Of a stretch of 64,000 nt of DNA, positions 50,401 to 62,400 are shown one piece after another (positions within the stretch are counted from its first letter, which is position 1; every line of letters begins with the position of its first letter). Made by a program: the position numbers and the translations under genes. This DNA comes from Flabesymbios commensalis (taxonomy: Eukaryota; Annelida; Polychaeta; Terebellida; Flabelligeridae): positions 83,362,108-83,426,107 of the forward strand of contig OZ024903.1 of the NCBI GenBank assembly GCA_964017125.1. Reading direction: 5' to 3'. Below the pieces are notes generated by a model that made no database searches, was not told where the DNA came from, and saw only the letters and a list, made by a program, of their open reading frames with translations.

Positions 50401-53400
50401 TATCAGTGAGGGGGAGTTAATTCTTTCGTCAAAACCAACAAAATTGTGCTTATTTTTTGTAGTAGGCTCTACTATATTATTTGTTACATGGATTGGGAAG
50501 AATATAAATATGTGAATATGTATGTAGGTCCAGTTGATTTAGCTCTTTCCACACTTGGAAATATATCATAATCTGTTGACCAACTGAGAGGCTAATTCCA
50601 TGGATTACCCAGCAAACACAACTCAAGATGTTGAACCATGTTGGTTTAATGTTGGGCCTATGTCGCAGACGGTGGTCCAGCATTAACCCAGTATTGTCTT
50701 ATTATATGGTATTTGCAGGGTAGTTTTTTGCACTGAAAACAATCACATTTAGTTTTTGTGGATAAATTGGATTTTGCACAATACAATATTCCAGTTGAAT
50801 GATGCCACTCAATAAGTTTTACGTTTGTAGTGATCAGTTTTTCATTCTTTGTACAATTGAACATGGCTTTGCCAACTATAATCTATATCCTTTAATGCAG
50901 CATTTTATTGATTTACTTGCAGTAATTTACTGAGGTCTGACAATATGAATGCTGATGCAATTTATGTTCGAGGATTATGTTTGTACCACCAAGACAATAT
51001 AGACAAAGCATTTCAACATTTCCAACAAGTTCTCAGACTGGCTCCTGACCATAAAAAGGCTAGAGATATATATCGGGTAAGAATCAGCTCCTTTATTTTA
51101 TATGCTGCTATATATTTACCACTATTATATTAGTATTTTGTACAGCTTCTTTCAAATAGCTAATTTTGATATAGTGTCTTCACATGCTGATAACATCAAC
51201 AAGTAATCCCTAAGTTATATTAAAAATATACTAGCCATTTATTATGTCACTGTCTAGTGTTTAGGATTAGTCTCGATTAATGATGACAAATAACAAATTA
51301 ATTGCTAACTAGTGTGAATTATTTTTTCTAATGTACATATGTATTTATATGCAAACATTGTACTATTCTGCCAATAATAGCTGTAGCTCGCACTAGTTTA
51401 TGCCACAACGAGTAAACGGTGTGTGCCTCAGTGATGGGTGCTGATTTCAGTCTAATGCGGGTTGTCATGCCTCCGTGTCACTGTTTATTCGAGACTAGTC
51501 TACTGGTAATATTGAATATCCCTGTCTAATACATGTTAGGATTTGAAGCCTCTGATGTGAAAAAAATATCTAACTCTCACTGTCTCTAATACGACCCACA
51601 AATTTTAGCCAGCTGCAGCAGCATCCGCCCCTGGCCAAATATGACAGGCATGGACAAAATCTTGTTCTACTATGTGACAAGGCACAGGGCTTGACACACG
51701 CTACAACAAAGATTAACTCAGCCATTCCATTGGCCTGCTGTTGTAATACATAATGTATATACTGGGTAACCTTATAAAATGCACACAACTAAACTACCAG
51801 ACAATTGTTGAAAAACACAGTATTTTATGCAATACTTGTATATTTAGTTTTAGCAAAGCAACAACTTCCATGGTATTTCTGACCTGTCAAATTATTCCCT
51901 AACTGAACTTTGTTCTCTGCAAAATTATTAAGTTTACATTGTATATCAACATTTTAGATGGGGTTTTTTGTCACTGATATGGTTTAAGTACACAGCCGCA
52001 AATCATCATTAATTCATATAAGAATCTGAATTCTTCACCCAAGATGTGTAACTATTTTTTTTTCTTTTTTTTATACAGAAAGCTAAGCAGTTACTGCAGA
52101 AAAAAGAAGATGGAAACCAAGCTTTCAGACAGAATCGGCTGGCTGAAGCGCTACAACTTTATACAGATGCTTTACTTATCGACAAAACAAATGTATTTAC
52201 TAATGCCAAGCTTCATTGTAATCGAGCAGCAGTATTAGCCAAGGTATACTTACTTTTGCTTTTTCTACTCTTATTTTTCATATATCCCACTTATTTCTAT
52301 ATGTGGGATTTACAATCCAACACACTTTTTGTCAATGACTAGGGATTTGGTATTATCCTCCATCCTTGTGGTGGCTTGATTAAATTATGCTGCCGGTGTA
52401 GCATTTAAAATGTTTTTGCAAGTTAAAAAATTAAACTCTTGTTTTTTCTAGCGCATATATCAAGGATTATGCCACACAGCAAGGATTATGACTTGCCGTT
52501 TCAAGCCATTTAATTGTCCGGTATTTTATTCTAGACTAGCTGAGTGGATTGTCATCTAATTTGAAAAATACTCGATTACAGCTTTTAATGTGCCTTTTGG
52601 GTTTACTATACGATGGTCTACTCTTGGTAGGGCTAGTGGTAATTGAAGCCACAGTAGATGTTTTAACTTGAATCAATTCACATGGATGCAACAAAATAAT
52701 ATGGTAGCACTAACAATTTTTAGCTCCCGCCGTCAATGTAGGTGAGACGGAGGGAGCTATGGATTCCGCCTCTGTTTTTTTTAATAGCTATATAGGCTTG
52801 AAATCTTTACCATAAATTTTCCATGTCCCCATTGCCTGTCACTGTCAAAACTACAGGTTTGGGGACAGTGCATTATCTTTTTTTAGAAACAGTTATTTTC
52901 AAATTAAACATTTGTTATGGCAAATGCATGCAGTGTTTCAATTATTATTTTTCATTTCACCAGTGATCGATTTCCTATTTGGGCCGGCTTGAGTGTATCA
53001 AATGTCCCAAAAATGCTTTTATTTAACATTAGAAATAATTTTGTTTAATTTTTATCCTGTAGCAACAAAATTATGAAGAAGCCATAAAGGAATGTTCTAA
53101 AGCAATCGAGCTAGATGACAGCTATATTAGGGCATATCAAAGGCGAGCTAAGTGGTAAGACTACTTTCATTCTAACATTCAATTTAATTGTTGATCTTAA
53201 TTTAGAAAATTATTAACAGGATATCACCATTGTGTACCATGCTATTTATGCCATTACATCTATGTTGAAAACAACATAGGATGACAATATGTGTTACATA
53301 GGTTGCTCATGGACAGGTTAAAATAGTTTTATCTCAATTGAGTACACAAGGTCACGAAGAGATTGAAGGATGTTCGTCCGTTGAGCTGTCCAGCTGTCTA

Positions 53401-56400
53401 TCTACTTTTCTTTTTCGTAGCATATATGTTTGTCTGATTGTCATCAAATTTTGCACGCAACACCCAGGGGGCTTTATATTTCTTCGGAGCAACTGTACTA
53501 TGACCTACTTTTGTTTCAGTACTTTTTGTTCAGTATTTTGATACTGTATACCGTATTTTCTGGTGTATTGTCCGCTCAAGAGTATAGCCTACAGAGGGTT
53601 AAATTAACCGACAACTGCTCGTTACCCTGCACTAGTATATACTCTGCGTTTTGCAGCTCCCTCTGCAGATTATGTGGTTCACTCACAACACCATTTACAG
53701 TTGACAAGATAAAGATTTTAGAAGACATTCTGTGGTCAGGGGGTATGTCTGTAGTGGCTGTCAACCTCAATAGTTCCCTGTGGTCGACTGACTGTCTGTG
53801 AAGTACAGAAGAGACATCGCATTTAGACGGGATATTCGGCAGTGGAAATTGTATTATATATATATTATTATATTATATAACCGGCATCATGCTGTCCAAG
53901 GAGTAAAAAGTAGCGGGTTATACATCGGGATTGGAATACGCTATCGTTTGTTTTCGGAGCAGATCTCTAAAACTACATACATGTGTATCATGGTCTCAGC
54001 CATGATCACATGCGGAAGTTCAAGCAATATGTAACGTTCCCACTAAATGCGAGATGTTGACGCAATGTTGGCCCACCGTCTGCAACGCTGGCCCAACATT
54101 AAACCAGCATTGCGTCAACGTCTCGTGTTTACTGGGCAGCGGCATATATTGTCCTGTATTTGAGATTTTTTTTCAAAGTAGATTGGTCATCAACAAAACT
54201 TATGCTCTTGACCACTGCATTTGCCCTGACGATTAAAATATAAACAACAGTTCATATTGTACATTTGACGAGTTGATTTTAAAAGTGACACCCCAAAAAC
54301 ATCCCCCTTGAAAGTGAAAAAAATCCCCTTAAAAAAATTTCCAGGGGGGGACAGTCCCCCCCCCCAAAATCTAAGTTTTAATTTATGCCCTGTATATAAT
54401 ATATATATGGTCGACTCCTACAAAAGTGATGCATATCGGCAAAAAAACGACTTTGTTGCACAGTCCTGAATCCTTTAGTTTAAATCGCAGACAAGTGAAA
54501 TTTCACAAAAATATATGCGAGCTCCTTATATGTAATAGTTGGAACATGAATGGAGTTCATGTTCATTATTGAACACCAGAGTAACCCTACAAATGCATAT
54601 ATGTAAATATCATAATGTAATTAAGTCTCTCGTCGCAAAGTGTACAACAGTTCAAGTGGTAACATTAGGTGGTAATGTTAAGAATGCAAAAATTTGATAT
54701 TGCACATAATGATTTGTAACCAACTTTAACTCTGCTGCAATTAATCAATATTTAGAAATTATACAAAAAAAGACATGTTAAATATAATATTTCTTTCAGT
54801 TCAAGGCTAAGAGTTGAAATAGCATGTTTTTCTCATTGGTTTTAAAAGTGTATTCGTAGGGTTACAAATTTATATTTTATTGAAAATTAAGACTATTTAA
54901 ATAATTGTTGTTTTATGGACGATTTGTATCGATAACTAACATTACTTTGACAGCCAAATTTATAAACAATCAGAGAGGGATGGAATAAAGTGTTCTTAAC
55001 AACAAGGAGCACAGGGATCACAAGAATAATTTATTTAATTGTTTTTTACTGAATTAATAGTCAACCAAAAAAATATACATACATATACACGTATGCATTC
55101 ACTTGTGAAAGATATCTGACAGATATAGCTACAATGAACAAAAAAGTGTAAAACTGGGTGCTCTACGTCAATTCATAATGCTTATAGCAGCTTTGATCGT
55201 AGGGTTACACTGTCATTTGTAGGGTTACTCTATCTAGGTGACTGATGAAAAATCATCACAATACTGCGATATTGACGGCTCATCATATTATTTAAACACA
55301 TGTGTGCTCTACCGTGTGATACTGCTCAATCTCCAATACATTTACCACACTATAATTAACTTCACATAGATCATTGAACAAAATATCTAATTTGTCAAAT
55401 AATTTTATGTATTTCCAACTGGTGAAGTCAGACAGTGATTATGGCGCTATTGTATCACACACGTATTAAAATACCACTTGTTTTTGCTTGCTTATATATA
55501 TATTTTTGAAAAATATCGTGTTTTTAGAGGAAGGTCTCCCAATGCCAATTTAACTCTTGTTGTGTTTTACAAAATAGAAACTATTTGTTAAATTGGTATT
55601 AACCCAACGAATACACACAGTGGTGAACTCTTTTAGATGCTAGATATGCTCAACTTAATATTTCAAATATTTGTAATACACAAAAGAATACAATTTTTAG
55701 ATGTTCAATATGATGTATGACAAAGTAAATTTGCCTTTGCATTGGGGAGTTACATTAATATTTAAAAGTTTTAAAAACATGTATTTTATTTTTTTGATAA
55801 AATATTTATTCGCTTGTTGAGTTTTACACCTTATAAGTGCTCACTATGATGTTAGATTTATTTGTGGCCTGTTTTGCAATGAGAACAATATATATATTTC
55901 AATCATTTAACGTTTTTCTCTTGTAGATAGTAACCCTACGAATACCTAACATTTGTGTAACCCTACGAATGACAATATCATCAGTTTCTGATGGCTCTTC
56001 TATTATATGATAATATTATAAACTGTATCGTCTACATATTGGCATGTCATGACATGATAATGCATCATAAATAATCAATTAACTCCTATATTATCCACAC
56101 CTACACAGTGAAATGTAGCACTTTGATCATTTGTAGGATATATTAAAAATTTAAACATTGCTAACTTTTCAAGATATCTATGTTAATCACTGAAATCTGA
56201 CTATCACGTACACAGTACCTTGGTTATTCTGTTAGACAAGGTTGTAAACCCCATGTGCTTTCATGGAATTTCACAGCTGCTATTTCTTTATTGAAAATTT
56301 GTAGGGTTACACATATTTCTATGCCCCATAGTGTTCAGTGGCAGAAATTGAAAAAAATATTGAATTTTCCGATACGTTACCTTGCCTATATTATACATTG

Positions 56401-59400
56401 GTACATGTACCACAAGTGTAAATATTCAGAGAAAATAGCTTGTGTTAATTTGTTGTAGTATTCGTTTTATAGAACCTGAAAGCACATTCGTACGGTTACA
56501 AAAACGCACTTGAAATTATTGCACCTATTTTGCTATATGCAACATTTTTTTGTGGACATGCTCCACAATAAATTCAGTTCAGTAAAGAAATAGCAAGAAC
56601 AGCTCATGTCACAGAAATGGTCTATACAATATGTAAATTATGCATTATTAATTTACTCAGATATCATAACACAAGCTGTATTCGTAGGGTTACACAAAGT
56701 TTACATTTTCAAAAAATATGAATTAAAAAAATTAAAATTCACAAAAAGCTAAATAAATGTTGGCTATTGATTAGGTGCAGGTGCGGCGCTTCAGAATGAG
56801 TAGTATAAAGGCGCTGTTTATTGTGAATATTGAGAAAATAAACATTTTCAAAATAAGGTCCAAATGCATCACTTTCGTGGGAATCGACCATATATATGGA
56901 TGGTTTCAGCAGCACAAGGGTTTTCAAAGTTAGGTCTGGTGAATAAATCTTTCTCATCTTTACTATATACAGATACATGTATAACAATGATAATAACACT
57001 ACTCTCTGTATCTGTGGGCACAATACAATTCTTTTCAAAACCTCCCCATAAGTATTTTTAGGTGTAAAAAAATGTTCTGGTTTATTTTCTATTGCTTACA
57101 TCCTCCACCCCTATCATAGTGATACATGTAAAAATCATTGTATGCCTAAATATGCAGTCATTTGTTTTAATGTGAATACAAAATTATTAGTTAAGTCGAG
57201 GCAGGGGTGCAAACTAACTTTTCGCCAAGTGGATCGCTGGGCTGGTAAACTTTCTACATGCCCACAAAGACGAAAGTAAGAACCATAGATTAGTGGTAGT
57301 AGTTAATTGTTTTTTACACAGTTGAAAAGAAGAACCACTGGCAGCAATTATTTAATTAACTAGTCGACATCAGTGTTCTAAGGATTAAGATGTACAAACC
57401 CTGATAGTAAGCATTTTGTTTGTTTACAGTTACACGGATGCAGAACAATATGAAGAAGCAGTTCGTGATTATGAGAAACTTTTTAAAATCGATAGGAATA
57501 ATGGTGAGTGAGATTCATTTATAACTATTCTCAGGAACTGGGTCACCAACTTTAATTTCATTCATATGGAAAATATGATGTGAACATGATTGTGTCATCT
57601 CTCTCTTCTCTTATTGCTTGTGATAAGACATAATGAGGATTTTACGCAAAACATGGGGTTTTTTGCAGTCAATTCTCAATGGAATTTATTTTAATGGCTT
57701 TTTTTGGGTAGATCTAACATTCTTTTATGAGACTTCTTCACCAACGTTTGAGACTGGCAATGGTCCTGTGACCCCAGTGGCAGTCCACCAAAAATAAGTT
57801 CTGTGGACAACCAAAATTATTGTTGTTGTATGGATGATAAGCAGGAATATTTGTATCACCAGTACAAAAAGTATGATGACGGCTCATTTATCTGACAGCA
57901 TAGTTTGACAGCATAGTTTGCCCAACTAGGACTGATTTCAGACTAATTTATAATTCTTTAACATAATAATTATGTGACCTGATCTTGCGAAATAAATCTC
58001 ACTTTAAAAAAACGATGCTAGGGCCCAGAGCTAAAATGACCTTGATTTGACATATTTTCAATTTTTACATAGGTTTTTATTTTCATATGATTACTTTCGA
58101 TTCCTTGTGTGGCATAGAAGTTGATGTACATCTTGACATACTGTACCATATATTGCCGGTTAGTCACCGCATCCTGGTTAGAAACCGAGCCCCAAACTTT
58201 CAAAATTTACCTAGCATTTTTATCCCCTGCCCACTAAGTAGGGGCGGGGGATATTGTCATCACCATGTCTGGCCTCGCGTTCGTGTTTCGTTTCCGGACG
58301 ATATCTCTGAAACCGTCAGCCGGATCACTTTCATATTGCATACACACATCCCTCAGGAGGTGTAGATGTGCCTTTTGGGGGTTTTGACCTTTGATTCTGA
58401 GGCGATTATCGACTTCAATTGATTGCGGATAATAAGTTCAGTTTCCGAACAATATCTAGCAAAACGTTTCCTAGATTGTTTTCATACCGCACACACAAAT
58501 CCCACAGGGGGTGTAGATGTGCCTTTTGCGGGTTATGACCTTTGACCTACTTTTTGACTATTGATTTTGAGGCGATTATTGACTTCAATTGATTGCAGTT
58601 GATAAGTTCAGTTTCCAGACGATATCTCTCAAAGCGACTGCTGAATTGTTTTCATACTGCACACACAAATCCCTCCGGGGCTGTAGATGTGCCTTTTGGG
58701 GGTTATGACCTTTGACCTAATTTTTGACCTTTGATTTGGAGGCGATTATTGACTTCAATTGATTGTGAATAATAAGTTCAGTTTCTGGGCGATATGTCGC
58801 AAAGCGTTTGCTGAATTGTTTTCATACTGCACACACACATTCCTGAGGGGATGTAGATGTGCCTTTTGGGGGTTATGACCTTTGACCTAATTTTTTACCT
58901 TTGATTTTGAGGCGATTATTGACTTTATTTGATTTTGGATGATAAGTTCAGTTTCCGGACGATAATTCACGAAGCGTTTCCTTAGTTGTTTTCATACTGC
59001 ACACACACATTCCTCAGGGGGTGTAGATGTGCCTTTTTGCGGTTATGACCTTTGACCTAATTGTTGACCTTCAATTTTGAGGCCATTATTGACTTTAATT
59101 GATAGCGGATGATAAGTTCAGTTTCCGGATGTTATCTCAGAAAGCATTTGCTTGATTGTTTTCATATTGCATACACATATCCTTCAGGGGGTGTACATGT
59201 ACCTTTTGAGGGTTGTGACCTTTGACCTAATTTTTTACGCTTCATTTTGAGGCCATTAATGACTTTAATTGATGGCAGAAGATAAGTTCATTTTCCGGAT
59301 GATAGCTCAGAAAGCGTTTGCTGGATTCATATTACCACACACATCCCTTAGGGGTGTAGATGTGCTTTGGGGGGTTGTGATCTTTGCCCTATTTTTCAAC

Positions 59401-62400
59401 TTTGAGGCCATTATTGATTTTAATTAATGGCGGGGGATATCGTTAGCGTCAGCGCTCCTGTTTTCAGTAAAACTCACGTAGCTTAGCCAGACACGTTAGT
59501 TTCTTTTAGTGGTATTTCGTCATTATCGCAGTCAACACCATGTGGCGGTAATCTCCTTATACAGTGTTACATGTTAGCAGTCGGCATGTTTCACACGGGA
59601 GACTCAATATATGCCAGGGCAACGTTGTGGATGGTGTGCCAGCATTGAGAAACATGCATAGGGTCTGTTGATTACTGAGAGGAGAGAATAGATTACACTG
59701 TAGAAGATTTCCTGAAAACGAAACGTGTTGGTTTTATGCGGGCCGATGTCGCAGACATCTGTACAGCATTAAGTTTAACTTGGGCATTGTGTCTGTTTGC
59801 TGTGAGCAGGCGACATATTGCTGACATGTGTTTTACCTTGTATATTTTTGGGGGTTTTTTTTTAAATGTTATTCTGATCTCAGAAATATTTTTTTTAAAT
59901 CCACTTGTGCCTGACATTGACCCAATCTGGCACAATGAATCCTAAGTTGATGATTTAAATATACGCGATAATAAGACTGAATCCTCACAAAATTACCTTT
60001 AAGATGGTATTTCACACAACTCTCTAGCCTGTTTAGCAAAAAAATATTACCCCGTGAAAAAGGTGTAGCCTGAAAGTTTTTGAGAAAATGTCCTTTAGAA
60101 TTTCAAAGTCAATTTGTACACTATCTGGAAAAACACAATTGGACTATAATTAACTGAACAAAATAAACATTCATTTCAACCCCAATTTTTCAATAATAAA
60201 TGTATGATGCTTTAGTGTTTCCAACTTTAACAGTACATGTATATGCCATATGTCTTAATCATAAATTATTATATGGTTTTACTTTACATGCATATTCTTA
60301 TTATTGATTGCTACCATATTAAGGTAATGTTGCCTTTTAGGCATCAATTGTCAAATTGCAGTTTACCACCCATTTTGCCAAATTGAGTAAAAATTATGTA
60401 ATTGCATTGTACTAGTTCTCTATACCAGGAATGTATGGTAAAAACTGAATAGCTCCAAATTTGTTATGTTTCAGAAAATAGACGTCTTTTACAAGAAGCT
60501 AAACTAGAATTAAAGAAAAGCAAGAGAAAAGACTATTATAAGCTACTTGGTGTTGCTAAGAATGCTACTGAAGATGAGATAAAAAAGGCATACCGAAAAC
60601 GGGCGTTACTACATCATCCAGGTATTATGTTTGAGTGTCTTGTCACTTTACATTTATATAACCACTGACGCAGATGCCAATCTATGATTCAGACATATCA
60701 AATAAAATTTTTGACTTGTTTAACGAGAATATTGTACAATATTATCTATTAGATCAATAGTGCAGGTAAATAGCACAAACTGAACCTGAGTACACAGCAT
60801 TTTCACCTTGTTAGCTCAGAACCTAATAGCTTGTGATATCAATGCATGTACTGTATTTATTTTAATAAACAGCTAGGAGCGTTTATTAGAATACCCCCCT
60901 AAGATTACAAGGGGGGGAGGCTGAGTGATAATTTAAGAGTAGTTTTTAATGATCATATAGTGTACCTGATCTTAGGTTTTTTTATCAAATCAGTGGACTT
61001 TTTTTAATATGGGAGTTTATTAGAATGAATACGGTATGTCCATTTACCCATCAAAAATATAAAGTTGCTGATTTACTTACATTGTTATTTTTCCTGATTA
61101 ATTACTGAAACCTTTATAGCTAGAGCATCAACAAAAAAATAAATGTATTGTTGTTACACAAATAGAACACTTTACAAATTTTGGTATTCACAATGTCCAA
61201 AATGGTGGCCATGTTTGTTCGAAATCCTTGAAACTTTATTATTAAAAGAACATGTACGACTAGACAGTCAGTCAGAGACTGCAAACCTCAACCAGGCATC
61301 TGAATAATATTCCGGATCATCCCTAAAATTTAGTAGACTTAGCCCAAGGCACAGTTCTGGTAAAAATTTAATGCAATCTGTTCATTACTTTGTAAGTAAA
61401 CCAGTGGCCGGATAAGAAATCGACAAACAAACAAACCAACACAACTAAGAATGTACACAATGATAAATTAGCATTTACTGATTAACCTGTCTGCAATGTA
61501 ATTTATTCTGTCCGTCTGGTCCGAAAAACTACTCATGGTTATTTTTTCTATTGTAAAAAAAACATTTGACTACAAGAAGAAGTTGAGGCTATTTGTAGTT
61601 ATTTATGTTATCAATAAACTTTTAATCATCATATATACGCCAAGAACCTATTTTGTAACACCGGCCCTGATATTGTGTGATAAAAAACTCTCCTGGATGT
61701 TTTATAATCTATAAGTGTATTGCCACTGCAAGTTAGGAGATTTTATTATTTTGCTAAAAAAAAAAAATTGTCACAGATCGGCATTCGAATGCCACTGATG
61801 AGGCAAAGAAAAAAGAGGAAGTGAAGTTCAAGGAAATTGGTGAGGCCTATAGCATACTCTCTGACCAAAAGAAAAAGATGAGATATGATAGTGGTCAAGA
61901 TATCGAAGATGAAGGCATGGCAGGCTTTCATGGTAAGTGTATTGCAACTAGGTTTCTCAATGACTCCAGACATCCATTAAGCCATTATTCCCCAACCATT
62001 TCATTTATATAAATAATTTCAGCTTCTTGTATTTGTAAGTTGTATTTCTCAGATTGGGGATATCTTTGATGTGTAATTAGGTCTCCAGCCCATATGGTGG
62101 AGACTGTCTATTGTTATTATTATTATTAAGTCTCCACCCACTATGTAGTAGAGACTTAATGTTTTAGTGCTGTCTATTGTTGTTATTATTATTATTATTA
62201 TTATCAGTCTTCAACAATTTTACGATGTTAAAGCTTTCCAGTCGCCAATTTTTATCCGATCTTCGCGAAATTTTTTCTGAACACCCTCTGATATATTATC
62301 CTGCCTAATTTTGAAAATCAGCTAATTTGCATATCCAAGATAGTCTTAATGGGCTAATTTGCATATTTAAGATCAAAGTAAACGCTCCCCAGTCTTCATT

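Larger units (their letters stand above)
53155..57429 (+). other. DNAJC7 intron 9
   Basis: 4.3 kb. It holds decayed hairpin-headed-element leader sequence (about 53330-53560 and 53930-53990), a palindromic MITE (54039-54136), GC patches near 54330-54365, and the TTCGTAGGGTTACA word-array block. Confidence 0.6.

Noticed and set aside
54581-56694. Interstitial telomere repeats, because of AGGGTTA strings
   Set aside because: The repeated unit is a dispersed 15-bp word, not tandem TTAGGG.
58222-59462. Tandem repeats as part of a repeat-protein gene
   Set aside because: The unit length is not a steady multiple of three and stops occur in all frames; the block has transposon-type borders.
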